Positions 23,501 through 32,787 are shown, numbered from the stretch's first letter. The stretch is DNA of 64,000 bases from Primulina eburnea (GCF_022965805.1 NW_027330944.1:1-64000), one strand, 5' to 3'. Numbers and translations are program-made. Notes: a model not told the origin generated them from the letters alone.

Positions 23501-24158
23501 GTACCGCAGCATTATTGGTAGCCTTCTGTACTTAACTGCCACTCGCCCCGATATCATGTTCAGTGTTTGTCTATGTGCTAGGTATCAATCTGATCCAAAA
23601 ATATCCCACCTTAAAGCCGTGAAACGCATACTGAGATACATTGCTGGAACTTTAGAATTAGGTGTGTGGTACACTAGAGAAACTAACACCAATTTAGTGG
23701 GGTTTTCTGATGCAGACTGGGCAGGGGATCTAGATGATAGAAAGAGTACGTCGGGAGGATGTTTTTATCTAGGAAACAATCTAGTGTCATGGTACAGTAA
23801 AAAACAGAATTGCGTGTCACTATCCACAGCCGAATCCGAATATGTCGCAGCAGCAAGCTGTAGTTCACAACTTGCTTGGATGAATCAAATGATAGAGGAT
23901 TATGGCTTTCATAGTGACAGGATGATAGTTTACTGTGACAACTCAAGTGCGATTGACATATCTAAAAACCCTGTTCAACACTCTCGAACAAAACACATAG
24001 ATATTAGACATCATTTCATTCGAGATTTGGTTGAAAAAGGAATAATTCGACTAGAGTTTGTTAGGACTGAAAACCAGCTAGCCGATATATTCACGAAACC
24101 TTTGGATTTTGAGAGATTTTCCAATCTTCGGAAGTCTCTCAGCATGTGCGTACAATAA
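20517..24158 (+). CDS. pol: pol polyprotein of element C (protease, integrase, RT, RNase H)
   Basis: 1213 residues from the first downstream ATG, in the same frame as gag. Second CCHC knuckle CHYCHKPGHIRPFC (about 103-116); aspartic protease site reading D180-R181-G182 in WYFDRGCSRHMTG, where relatives have DSG; GAG-pre-integrase HHCC region (WHQKLGH to CGSCQKGKQ, about 300-345); integrase triad D368 (HMDLMGP), D431 (RTDHGKEF) and E467 (AERKNRT); reverse transcriptase with ARLVAQGYTQ, QMDVKSAFLN, LYGLKQAPRAWY and YVDD at about 901-904; RNase H with SDADWAGD (about 1063-1070), STAESEYVA and KHIDIRHHFIRD; end at LADIFTKPLDF. Apart from the protease site all catalytic motifs I can see are present. 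Three dyad modules lie in its coding sequence (21556, 22342, 23473). Confidence 0.95.
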   Translation: MLNMGSRSKSGLGYVESTYEHGESSNTRSKTTVFVKGEDCTDPLSTDMPPKTVPTPKPSAEQKLKSVDSSTSFPKAHSSARASRIKKCASSARLNKSKRNFICHYCHKPGHIRPFCYKLRNDYLYWHSNEVLHKMFPNTKYNTGIKKPPARKIWVPKTVTLCNVIYTSLKTNISGAWYFDRGCSRHMTGSKEHLIDYVEVASGRVTYGGGAKGKIVGKGTLNVDGLPILHNVLHVEGLNSNLISISQLCDDNLHVRFNKDKCEVINNANVCVMTGTRSADNCYLVGEGNDCRSAKVSNLDLWHQKLGHVSFKILKNLSKYEAVRGMPNLRSDNTYVCGSCQKGKQTRVAHPVLQHFGTTRCLEILHMDLMGPIEVESLGGKKYSFVCVDDFLRFTWVSFLREKSETFDVFKKLHAKVTNLFDLRVVKIRTDHGKEFKNSHFSSLCDKKGITHEFSAPKTPQQNEIAERKNRTLQEMARVMLSSKSVSKRFWAEALNTACHISNRVFLRRGSTMTSYEILMGRKPNLKYFHIFGCVGYVLNDRDHLAKFDSKSDKCLFLGYSVNSKAYRVYNLRTRTTMESINVVFDDLADLTGKSKEDDTEGLLETNTGAETGVESSPATPSTTPSQDPTDSVENEEGEDDVILDDVIDIPSKIQKNHPLSQVIGEVHEDVQTRKKDKVDYRKMIGLVCMSSTYSQVSHSCFVSLIEPKNITESLKDEFWVNAMHEELEQFVRNDVWDLVPRPPNTNVIGTKWIFKNKTDESGNIVRNKARLVAQGYTQVEGVDFEETFAPVACIESVRLLLAIACHMHIKLYQMDVKSAFLNEILNEEAYVSQPKGFKDPHYLDHVYKLKKALYGLKQAPRAWYGRLADYLINLGFKRGEVDKTLFTQKLKHDILICQIYVDDIVFGASSQHLVDKFVHHMSSQFEMSMVGELNFFLGLQVKQLHDGIFICQSKYAKNLIKKFLNDCSKHMRTPMGSSEKLSKDSVADGVDNTMYRSIIGSLLYLTATRPDIMFSVCLCARYQSDPKISHLKAVKRILRYIAGTLELGVWYTRETNTNLVGFSDADWAGDLDDRKSTSGGCFYLGNNLVSWYSKKQNCVSLSTAESEYVAAASCSSQLAWMNQMIEDYGFHSDRMIVYCDNSSAIDISKNPVQHSRTKHIDIRHHFIRDLVEKGIIRLEFVRTENQLADIFTKPLDFERFSNLRKSLSMCVQ
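21556..21594. repeat. Dyad module inside pol, before the integrase core
   Basis: GTGTTG at 21556 and 21570, CAACAC at 21576 and 21589 (39 bp). The second GTGTTG is in a different codon phase from the gag copy, so a different peptide (VLQHFGTT) is encoded. Confidence 0.88.
22342..22389. repeat. Dyad module inside pol, integrase-RT linker
   Basis: GTGCTG at 22342, GTGTTG at 22354, then CAACAC at 22372 and 22384. Both halves keep the 12-bp pitch; the centre is expanded to 12 bases. Confidence 0.82.
23473..23497. repeat. Dyad module inside pol, RT-RNase H connection
   Basis: GTGTTG at 23473 and 23485, one base, CAACAC at 23492. The fourth half-site is not recognisable. Encodes SVADGVDNT just before the conserved YRSIIGSLLYL. 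Confidence 0.82.
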
Positions 24159-24168
24159 TCACACACTA

Positions 24169-24205
24169 GTATTGTCGTCGGTGTTGCCAACACCGGTGAC
24201 AACAC
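24169..24205. repeat. Dyad module just downstream of pol
   Basis: Degenerate gtattg at 24169, GTGTTG at 24181, CAACAC at 24188 and 24200: again 37 bp with 12-bp pitch and a one-base centre, identical in layout to the LTR copy. Confidence 0.88.
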
Positions 24206-24688
24206 CATTGGTGCATATCATTTCTTTAGGATACTAGACATACTGCATAATCATAATCATCCTATTTATTTGTGTAAAGTCTGAACAGTGAAGGAATTTC
24301 TGAAAGGTATCTCCTGAGTGAGTCATACTTTCAATCAAATGTCGAAGTGTAAATTATGCTCAATCCAAGGCATCGAGTAGTTGAAGATATCCACGAAAAT
24401 CGTGATCGTGTCTAAAGTACAAAAGTGACTTGGAAAATGCGAGCATAAGGAGAAAAACAGAAAAGAGGCAAAACAAAAAAAAAAGGGATAAATAATAATA
24501 GAATGGAAAAAGCTACCTAGGGGAGTCCATTGAAGACCGTTCTTCTAGTGTGGGAGCTACCACTTCTATGTAAAAATAATAATGGAAAAAGCTACCTAGG
24601 GGAGTCCATTGAAGACCGTTCTTCTAGTGTGGGAGCTACCATTTCTGAATCAAAAGAAAATTTTATGGAAGTTTGACTCAACTCAGTG

Positions 24689-24714
24689 GTGTTGCCAGGA
24701 GGTGTTGCCAACAC
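24689..24714. repeat. Dyad module, pol-ORF3 spacer
   Basis: GTGTTG at 24689 and 24702, one base, CAACAC at 24709. The right outer half-site is absent. Confidence 0.8.
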
Positions 24715-25199
24715 TCAGTTTAGACACTTCACAATTCATACATTGTCTGACATTTTGTTTCATTCATCTTCCAAAGGCATCTTTAGAACTTGCATATTAT
24801 TTGTTGGCTCGTGAAGACATCAAAATAAGCTGGAGATCAGACTTGACAGATAACGGTTGACTAAATTTTTTTTTAACCAAAATTTTGAGGATTTGATATG
24901 TCTTATCTTCTGTGGGTTACAAATCGGAGTGGGCCATCAGTGGTTTCTCTAAATCCTGAATTTGAAACCTTGGTGAAATTGTTACCGTTGTCGCATGGTA
25001 ACCCGTTTTTTCTTACCGTTACTGTTGCGTCCATTCGATTCAAATTGTTACCGTTGCTGCTAGGGTTTAAATACCATGTTGTTTGATTTCTCCTGTCTTA
25101 ATCACATTTCTCTGGCCACTGTGTTTCACGATCACTCATTGCTCTTCGATATTTTTCTGGGTACTTATTGCTCCCAAGCGATACTGAAATCGCCTCTTC

Positions 25200-27140
25200 T
25201 TGGTTATGACAGATCATCAATTCAATCCACAAGACATCCGCAGTGAAATGGAGACAACTCGTAGTGTTCCCAGACGGGAGTCAACACCAGCTCCAACACC
25301 ACCGCCTGAGACTCCTGCTCCCAATCCTCTGCAAATTGTGCCCGTTCTTCCCCAACTTGCCCCGCTTGAGGAAATTGCCCCAGGAGAACCTGGAAATCCA
25401 TGGTACCCAGGCATGCCAATCGACTACGAAGCACTACGCCGAGCCTTTCCGCCACAAAACACCACCGCTCTCCGGCGATCTAAACGGCAGGCAGGATATA
25501 GTCGCCATTTTGATGCTCCAAAGAAACCGCGGATGGCCACATACTTCACACTCGACCCAGATTTCTCGTCCGGAGATGATTCGAATGATGACAACTTTGA
25601 GTTGGTACATCGGAAGCGTTCTGCTCGTGTGAAGAAATTCCTTGCTCCGACCACATCCTCTGCGCAACAACCTGACAGATCCCCGGAAGTCGGTTTTTCT
25701 TCAGAGGACGAACAATCCCTGGCTGACTTCCTTAACAACTTACGAGATGCAAAAAACAAGGGTGCTTCGATTCCTCACAAGGATGCAGCCCCACCAGAAC
25801 CCTCTGATACCTCCTCATCTGACACTTCCATGGAGGCTGAATTTCAAGAGTCTGGTGAGCACTCTGGCCATTCAGTTGACACTGAGGCAGCTGCTGAAAA
25901 TGTTGGCACTGGTGCTGCACCGGGTGTTGACAACACTGTTGACGAGGACTATAACCTGGCCACTTCCTTCTCTCCTCAATTTTACTCCGAGACTGCTGTG
26001 GGCCATTGGTACCTGTATGCAAACATGAATTTTGTTGAAGAACGCAACATTGATTTTGAGGCGTATGGAAGGTACAATCTCACCACATTTTTTAACATCC
26101 GCAGGCTAAGCTCCACAGTGAACTCTGTAATGCCTTATGCTAGACGACCTGTTCTTGAATTCTATTGCAATCTGACCACCAGTGTTGGAGATAAGAGGTC
26201 ACTTAGGTACGGGCGTGTCTTTGTTCGGGATGTCATATATGATTTCTCTCCGCAAATTATCAATGCCTTTTACCATACACCTACCAACGAGAATGTGGAT
26301 GACCTTCCACATATTGACTACATCACTTCGGTTCTCACCGGGGGATTGGTCACTCAGTATCCACAGCTCCCAGAGTGTCTAGCAGCAGCAAAACTGACAT
26401 CCTTCTACTCAGTTCTCCACAAAACTGCCATACGCAACTGGACCCCGTCTCGAAACACTACTGTGGTCACCCGCCTTCAAGCCGTCTCCCTATTTACCAT
26501 CGGCACGGGCCGGAATTTCAACTTTGGGGAGTTAGTGTTTTCCACTGTTATGCAGTTTGCAGAAGGACAGTTGAGGTCTGTCACACTCCCGTATCCATCC
26601 CTAATTTTTTGTATCCTTGAATCCCAGGGATTTGTGAAAGCGGAGGATGAACCTCTCATCGACATCGGAGAACCCTTGAAAATTGCCTCCGCTTATTTCA
26701 AAGGGACTAGGGTCCTTGATCTTCCCTGGTCTGACGCTGGGGAAACTCCTGCTGCTGCTCCTTCGACCAGATTGTTTGCCACTGGGTTTGCTCCTGCTAT
26801 GGTTCCAGACACTAATGTTGATCCTAGTGGTAGCACCATTTTTTCCTCTTCATCTACACCAACAGGGTTTCTCCAGCTTCCAACTTCTGCTATCCATGCC
26901 CAAATTGCCTTCGGTGTTCAACAGATTCAGCAGGCTCGTGACACCATTGTTCTTGCCAATCAGCTGATCTCACAATCCAATGCAACCATCTCCTATTTTG
27001 AAACACAAATTGCTACTCACAACATGTTACTAGGGGGAGGCGTGCATTCTGTCCAAAAAGGGGGAGTAAGGGATGATGATAATAGTAGGGGTAGCGGTGA
27101 TGGTACCGACCATGATGATACTGCTGGAGCTACTGACTGA
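25200..27140 (+). CDS. Third (env-like) ORF of element C, 646 aa
   Basis: Uninterrupted ORF between pol and the polypurine tracts. The N-terminal 250 residues are low-complexity, Pro-rich then acidic/Ser-rich, with basic patches (RRSKRQ, HRKRSARVKK) that could be nuclear signals. Residues about 260-500 form the folded part, with RVFVRDVIYDFSPQIINAFY, then NWTPSRNTTVVTRLQAV, TGRNFNFGELVFSTV and a LPYPSLIFCILESQGF stretch. This pattern matches, from memory, the 'putative plant transposon protein' domain found in the env-like ORF of Sirevirus-type elements. I see no signal peptide or clear membrane span, so 'envelope' is positional only. The C-terminus is acidic (DGTDHDD). The two ATGs at 25200 and 25206 are equivalent choices. 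Dyad half-sites lie inside it at 25282-25299 and 25900-25936. Confidence 0.85.
   Translation: MVMTDHQFNPQDIRSEMETTRSVPRRESTPAPTPPPETPAPNPLQIVPVLPQLAPLEEIAPGEPGNPWYPGMPIDYEALRRAFPPQNTTALRRSKRQAGYSRHFDAPKKPRMATYFTLDPDFSSGDDSNDDNFELVHRKRSARVKKFLAPTTSSAQQPDRSPEVGFSSEDEQSLADFLNNLRDAKNKGASIPHKDAAPPEPSDTSSSDTSMEAEFQESGEHSGHSVDTEAAAENVGTGAAPGVDNTVDEDYNLATSFSPQFYSETAVGHWYLYANMNFVEERNIDFEAYGRYNLTTFFNIRRLSSTVNSVMPYARRPVLEFYCNLTTSVGDKRSLRYGRVFVRDVIYDFSPQIINAFYHTPTNENVDDLPHIDYITSVLTGGLVTQYPQLPECLAAAKLTSFYSVLHKTAIRNWTPSRNTTVVTRLQAVSLFTIGTGRNFNFGELVFSTVMQFAEGQLRSVTLPYPSLIFCILESQGFVKAEDEPLIDIGEPLKIASAYFKGTRVLDLPWSDAGETPAAAPSTRLFATGFAPAMVPDTNVDPSGSTIFSSSSTPTGFLQLPTSAIHAQIAFGVQQIQQARDTIVLANQLISQSNATISYFETQIATHNMLLGGGVHSVQKGGVRDDDNSRGSGDGTDHDDTAGATD
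25282..25299. repeat. Right half of a dyad module in the third ORF
   Basis: CAACAC at 25282 and 25294, 12-bp pitch. Only a degenerate gtgttc (25264) remains on the left side. Confidence 0.6.
25900..25936. repeat. Dyad module inside the third ORF
   Basis: Half-sites atgttg 25900, GTGCTG 25912 and GTGTTG 25924 are all on a 12-bp pitch, then one base and CAACAC at 25931. A three-repeat left side. Confidence 0.8.
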
Positions 27141-27396
27141 CAAGGCAGACTACGTTTTTTTCTTCAGACTAAGTTTCTCTTCCTTTCTTTTGCACTAGTG
27201 CGCTTAGTTTGTTTTTTTGTTTTGCTGTTTATCTGGGCCTGTCTTACGGTGTTGTGTGATAGTGTTTGCCAACACGAGTCACAACACTACCAACAACACA
27301 TGGCAAATTTAGGGGGAGTTACATGGAGGGGGAGTTGTACACTGATGGATCATCCCGTCCTAAAGTTTTGTCCAGAAATGCAAAAAAGGGGGAGAT
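27042..27396 (+). other. Multiple polypurine tracts of element C
   Basis: AGGGGGAG occurs five times, at 27042, 27059, 27311, 27327 and 27387; the last abuts the 3' LTR and is the likely plus-strand primer. Repeated polypurine tracts upstream of the 3' LTR are a known Sirevirus trait. The first two lie in the 3' end of the third ORF. Confidence 0.9.
27249..27299. repeat. Dyad module upstream of the 3' LTR
   Basis: GTGTTG 27249, gtgtttg 27262, CAACAC at 27270, 27282 and 27294. Three right half-sites on an exact 12-bp pitch. Confidence 0.85.
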
Positions 27397-28146
27397 TGAA
27401 AGGAATTGTTGATTCCACATTTTACTGAGATTTTATTTTTGCATTTCTAGATAATATAAATGATTTGTTTCCTTAGAAATCGATACTCATTTTATGGGAT
27501 GATTTATAGCATCAGGGAAAATATCTATAGGATAGGCCATATCTTGAAAAAGAGTTTGATTCCTTTTTAACACACTTGTTTCCTTGATTATAGATGGAGA
27601 GAATCGTGAAAGATCGTTATGCAGAAATAAATATGAAAACATCATCAATAAAAAGGTGCGGCAGTAAGAACAGTGGGTGAGATATAAAATCGCCTTGAAG
27701 AGATTTTTGACGACACTTTTTTGACAAAGTTGGAGATCAAGGGAGGAATCGCTTAAACTGGAAGGATACTTCCGTTCTGGTGTACTCAGCAGTTGTTCGG
27801 CTGTAGCATCTAGTTTTGGGTTAAAAGTTTTTATTTGATGTCGTTTAATTCCTTGGCGTGTCAAGGATTTTATGTTTTATTATTCTCACTAGTATCTGTT
27901 TTTGTGTAAACGATTTACATAATTTTCTAGTGAATTTGTTGCCTTGAGGCTTTGCACAAGTATTAGTACTTGTGCATAATTGAATCCTGCTCTTTAGCTA
28001 CTTTACTCAGTTTATAATTTTGATCAGTCAATTTCCGCTGCTGTGTTGTGTGCCGTGTTGACAACACCGACCACAACACTTAATTCTGACATACAAGTTT
28101 TTTTTAATCTTTATTTCCTGACAATTAATGCGCAATAACTCTAACA
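27397..28146 (+). repeat. 3' LTR of element C (750 bp)
   Basis: Nearly identical to 18205-18955: one T fewer in the T run near 28099, plus changes at the tgcatttc, aacagtgg and gatcagtc positions. Followed directly by the target duplicate attcc. Confidence 0.95.
28043..28079. repeat. GTGTTG/CAACAC dyad module, 3' LTR copy
   Basis: Same 37-bp arrangement as 18851-18887 (half-sites at 28043, 28055, 28062 and 28074). Confidence 0.9.
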
Positions 28147-28151
28147 ATTCC

Positions 28152-29502
28152 CACCATTTCATGAAAGAGTCAACTAAGTGAAGTAGAGGTTATCATGTGG
28201 AAACATTACATTTCTTCACAAAAACATATTAAAAGTGAATCTGTACACATATGTTTTATTGGCAAATATAAGCATCTCTGGTTACCCAATTTGAAGAAGT
28301 AGCATGTTGGAAAAATACAAGTTTTTGTCCCTGTTGACTATCAACGTTAATAGAAAAGAAGAAGAAGACAGCTTCTTTGAACCAAAATTTATAGCTCACA
28401 ATAGAAAACAAAAAAGAGAACCCAATTGAATAAGAAGAACAACATTTCCGAAAAAACACTTCAAAAAAATAGAAATGGCAAAATAAGCAAGCTCATGTAC
28501 CTTATTCTATCATACTTATGTAGAAAGGAGCTAATTAGCCCACAAGCTAATGCATATCGACAATTTTAATGGTTCACTCACATCTTCAAGCCGATGATGT
28601 AAAGCAGTTTCTGAACTTTCCCATTCTTTGATGAGATTTTTCCAACTTGGAATCAGTAAGATAAATCACATAAGTTTATCAATGACAATTAGAAAAACTA
28701 TACTTTTCTGACGTTTTTTTTCATCTAAGCTTACCTTGGCAGACCTTGTTCTTGCTCTTTTACCACCATGAAATAGAAGTCTCATGTTTCTCAAGATTAA
28801 AGAAAGAAACTGAATAGTGCTTGAGTTCCGCAAAATCTTAAACCTTCCACCAACTTTGCTCGACAAGAACTGCACAATCTGCCAACTTTCTTCTCGTTCG
28901 GAAGCTCTTGTAAACATTCTGTAACTTTACACCAGCCTCATGTGTGGGGGGGCTGCTTGGATCCTAGAGCAATGAATTCTTTCGACATATATCTTTATCA
29001 TCTCCTGGAACTTTTGTATATATAATTGTTTATGTATTCTATGACATATGTTTAAAGATCCTTCCAAAAAAGGTTCTCCAGAGACAAATGATGGCAATAA
29101 TTTATGTTCAAGGATTTTTTTCCTCAAAACTTATTGTTTGGATGGGAGTCTTCTAAGAATCGTCCCCAAAGTTGATCAATTTCCCAATGACCATTCGATA
29201 CTGTTCTCTAGATCACAATATATGTCAAGCGGGAAGGAGCAAGATGCCCCCATGCAATTTCTTGAGACAAACAAAACTTCTTCAATGCTATTGCATTCAA
29301 GAAATCAACATAAAAACAGAAGCCTAATTACTTTATGCACAAGACTATACTAAACTTTTTATAAATCAAATGCAAAGAACAAATAAAAAGAAAAAAAAAT
29401 ACCATAACTAAACAATAAAGCACTTCAACAACCAAGACCCAACAAACCATGGAAGATATTCGCCGAAATCAGACACTTTTCACAACCAGTTTCAATCCAT
29501 TA
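28152..29502. other. Unassigned sequence between elements C and B
   Basis: Not clearly repetitive, and may hold fragments of a host gene. The 101-codon plus-strand ORF at 29048-29353 has no recognisable domain. Joined across element C it is continuous with the sequence ending at 18199. Confidence 0.4.
28570..28930 (-). other. Possible exons of an unidentified minus-strand gene
   Basis: On the minus strand, an open stretch ending GGKRARTRSAK (about 28917 down to 28735) is followed by a good donor (AAG/GTAAGC), about 80 bp of AT-rich intron-like DNA, and an 'attccaag' acceptor near 28652. Joining them continues the frame for about 20 more codons (LEKSHQRMGKF). I do not recognise the product. 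It could equally be a gene remnant or chance. Confidence 0.25.
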
Positions 29503-29507
29503 TTTTC

Positions 29508-30535
29508 TGTTGGAATATTTATGTTTTGGTATTAAAAATGATTTAAGGTAAAACTGATCTAATCTATATTGAACAAAGCTAAACCAAGTCATCCGAACCA
29601 AACGGAATTGACTGTAACCACCAACTAAATTGGTTGACCTAAACTGGACTAGTCAAGAAAAACTCATTCGAACCTAAACTGAATTATATCAAATAACTTC
29701 TTTTTTTTTTTTTTTATCAAGTTAGCAGTTTTTAATCATTCTCAAAGACATCAGTTTACACCATAGGGCCAAACTGATTATTAGATAAGTTTTTTTGTAC
29801 TTTGCTAACACAGAAAAATCCAACCGCACTACATTTTACATGGATGTAGAAGATTAACACAGACTATCGTTATTTGGAATGGATCTTTTTTGAAGTTTGT
29901 GACCGTTGCAATTTGAAGTCTATAAATAAAGATGCAGATCAGTCGATCAGAGGTTACTAACCTACAGAACAAAAAGATTACACAAACAAACATCTAATTC
30001 AAGCTTTCAAGCGAAATTAATCATAAAACACACATTATAGAGTTGTTTCTGATCATTCAGGATCATTAAATACTAGGAAAATTCTTTGTAATTCATTGTA
30101 TTCGAGAACAATTTGTATACCGTTTCTTCATTTAGTTGAGTAGACTAAAAGTTTCTGTTTTTGACAGTGTTAAGTGCAAACTGAACTGGGTTTTTGCAAA
30201 TTGCTTTTAAATATCAAAGCCTTCTAGTGTGAGCCTTCCCAAAACGGAAAGAAGAGGTGACATAAGAGTTTGAGTTCTCTGAACATCCATAAACAAACTT
30301 GCGTACATTTTAATTTCAGTTTATCATTCAGTTCACATAACCAAACCATTATTTGAATTGTTTTAATATGTTAGTTTGGCTTCTTTATGCACATATTTTG
30401 TTAGCCATTGACATTGACAATTGAGAATATCAATTTCAGTTCTACCAGATTGAATTATTTTTGAAGAAAGAAATTTTAGGAAGTGTTTATTCAACCCTCT
30501 TTTAACATTTTTACCGACTCTATCAAGTGGACAGA
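29508..30535 (+). repeat. 5' LTR of element B (about 1028 bp)
   Basis: Starts TGTTGGAATATTTATG and ends near 'gactctatca', followed by 'agtggacagagca', a decayed version of the usual agtggtatcagagca primer region. Contains a 17-bp T run at about 29699. Confidence 0.8.
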
Positions 30536-30570
30536 GCAAGGCTTAGTCTCGTCCCTGAACGTTTTCTAAA

Positions 30571-31680
30571 ATGACTTTATCCAACAAGATCCCAATTTCT
30601 CCTTAGAAGAATTTGATGATTGATAGATAAGGATACATGCTCATTTATCTGTACAAGACGATGATATGTGGTACATCATTTCTGATGGACCAGTGAAAAT
30701 ATGAAACTAAACATTGTTGTTGCTACAACTGATGGATCACCTCAGAATATTGAAAAGCTCATAGATGAATGTACAAACGATGAAAAGAAAGAAGCCAACC
30801 CCGATAATGAGGCTAAATTCATACTGTATAAAACTCTTGACAAAATACTTTCAGCAAGATCAAGATGTGCAAGATAACAAAAGAAATTTGAGAAAAACCG
30901 ATTCAGTTGTGGGGGATAATGAACAACAGAAAGAAAACGAACTTTTCGTTTCTACACAAAAGTTTGACAACATCAATATGAAGGAAGGAAAATTAATGTC
31001 TGTGATGAACGATTAAGCAGCATTATCATTGAATTGAGTGAATTTGGAAAAGTGTAAAATAACCGAGAAATTATTTTGAAATAATACATGGATTGCCCAA
31101 GGAGTGGGATGTGAAGACAATGAAAATGAGAGAATCAAAAAATTGAAACAAACTGGAACTAAATGATCTGTTCGTAGATCTAAAATCTTATGAATTTGAG
31201 TAGCAAACCAGAGAGGAAAATTAATCTACCTCTTAGTTGACCACAGCCTGAACATCAATTTTGAATGAGAAGTCAGCTGAGCAGTTAGAAGTGATGACAT
31301 GTCACTATTTGTGAAGAAGTTTGGAAAGTTTCTAAGGAAGAATTAAGGCAATTTTCAAGGCTCTCACCGAATATCTTATCAGAAGAGGGAATTAACTGAT
31401 GATTCCAACGCTTTTTTCAATTGTGGCAAAACTGGACACTTTATAGCTGACTGTACCAAACCGAAGAGGTATGACAAAGGATCGTTGAGAAAGGCAAAAA
31501 GTCCTTTGATAGAAATAGATTCAAAGATGAGAATAGATCCTTCAAGATTTTGAATAAAGTGTTGGTGGCCGAAGAAAGCAAGTCAAAGTGGGTTGATTGT
31601 GACAGTAAATCATCTGAGTCAAAAAGCTCAAGCAGTTCGAGTGACGATGAAAAAGTGAAGTGTTGATGGTCAATGACGCC
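30571..31680 (+). pseudogene. gag: gag remnant of copia element B
   Basis: Starts MTLSNKIPIS and shortly after, in shifted frame, KIHAHLSVQDDDMWYIISDG, typical copia gag. A CCHC knuckle near 31412-31460 reads FFNCGKTGHFIADC: the first cysteine has become phenylalanine. Several stops and frameshifts. A Ser/acidic tail (SSSSDDEKV) ends it near 31670. Confidence 0.75.
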
Positions 31681-31789
31681 CGAAGTTGAATTTTCCTAGG
31701 ACAAAGTTTGTTTAGCTTGTTAGTTTGGGAAGCAAGTTATGTCATCTTTTAAGAACAAATGGTGTAACTAATCAAACCGAAGCTTAGAA

Positions 31790-32787
31790 CCGTTGCATAT
31801 GGACTTGTTGGGTCATATCCTGATCATGAGCTTAAGTGGAATGAAATACACTCTAGTTATTGTTGATGATTTCTCAAGATTTACTTGGTTAATCTTTTTA
31901 AAATCAAAAGACCAAACTGCTACTCAACTGATCAAGATTTTCTAAAGAATTTTAAATGAAAAATCAAAAAAGACTGACCAAATCATATCTGATAGAGGAC
32001 TGAATTTGTCAATCAAACTTTTTCTAATTTTTTAGAAAGCCATGGAATCGGGCATGAGTTCTCTGCGGCTAGAACACTTCAGCAAAATGGAGTTGCTGAG
32101 AGGAAGAATAGAACTCTTAAATAAGCTGCTAGAACAATGCTTGCTGATTCTGGTATTTCTCAAAAGTTTTGGGCTGAGGCAGTGAACACTACATGCTATA
32201 CTCAGAGCAGGATTAACAAGAAGCATGGCATGACACCATATGAGATCTGGCATGGCAAGCAACCTGTGGTGTCCTATTTCAAAATCTTTGGTTGCAAATG
32301 TTTAATCTACAATAATGATAAAAATCATCTGACCGCTTTTGATGCTAAGTCAGATACGGGTATATTTCATGGTTATTCTTCAGTTAGCAAAGCGTATTGA
32401 GTATTTAACAAAATAACTTTAAACGTTGAAGAATATGTGCACACTGTTTTTTACGAAACAATGTCAGCTCATCAGACAACTGATCCAACTGAACTGACCA
32501 ATCGTTTTGAAGAGATCAATCTAGGGGATGAGATTGAAGATGAGATTCATACCAACAAAAACACACTTCATCTCCAGAGCCTGAGCTATTTGATCAATCA
32601 GTTGACTAAAATGATGGTCCCGTTGACCTGTTTGCTAATGCACAAAGATAATTTGATAACCAAACTAAGCACGACCAAACTGATTCAGTTCCACATAACA
32701 TTGATGAACCCAATTATATATGGAACAAGAATTATCCATCAGACTTAGTAATAGGTATAACATCTGCTCTGGTGATGACCAGAAGAC
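31790..32787 (+). pseudogene. Integrase remnant of copia element B
   Basis: Shows PLHMDLLGH, then YTLVIVDDFSRFTWL, a SDRG motif, QQNGVAERKNRTL and the open piece 32137-32400 (SQKFWAEAVNTTCY, then FKIFGCKC), with frameshifts between. The catalytic Asp, Asp and Glu codons are still recognisable. The end is cut by solo LTR D at 32787/32788; the target duplicate aagac is 32783-32787. Confidence 0.8.

Larger units (their letters stand above)
24159..25199 (+). other. Spacer between pol and third ORF of element C
   Basis: About 1 kb without a convincing gene. It contains two dyad modules and a 79-bp tandem duplication: the segment from 24502 is repeated from 24581 with few changes (both contain 'gaagaccgttcttctagtgt'). 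The ORFs at 24609 and 24898 have no domain. Confidence 0.7.
18205..28146 (+). mobile_element. Ty1/copia retrotransposon C, Sirevirus-like, near-complete (9942 bp)
   Basis: LTRs at 18205-18955 and 27397-28146 differ by about three substitutions and one T-run indel by eye, and the 5-bp target duplicate attcc flanks both ends (18200-18204 and 28147-28151). Order: LTR, tRNA-Met primer site, gag, pol (protease, integrase, RT, RNase H, the copia order), third ORF, five AGGGGGAG tracts, LTR. A third env-like ORF after pol and multiple polypurine tracts are established hallmarks of the Sirevirus branch. It is young by LTR identity, yet has an in-frame stop between gag and pol and a changed protease active site. 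Confidence 0.95.

Noticed and set aside
25200..27140. True envelope glycoprotein
   Set aside because: No signal peptide or clear membrane segment visible; only the position after pol suggests env.
29048..29353. 101-codon plus-strand ORF as a gene
   Set aside because: No domain, no splice or promoter support, and flanked by transposons; left as unassigned sequence.
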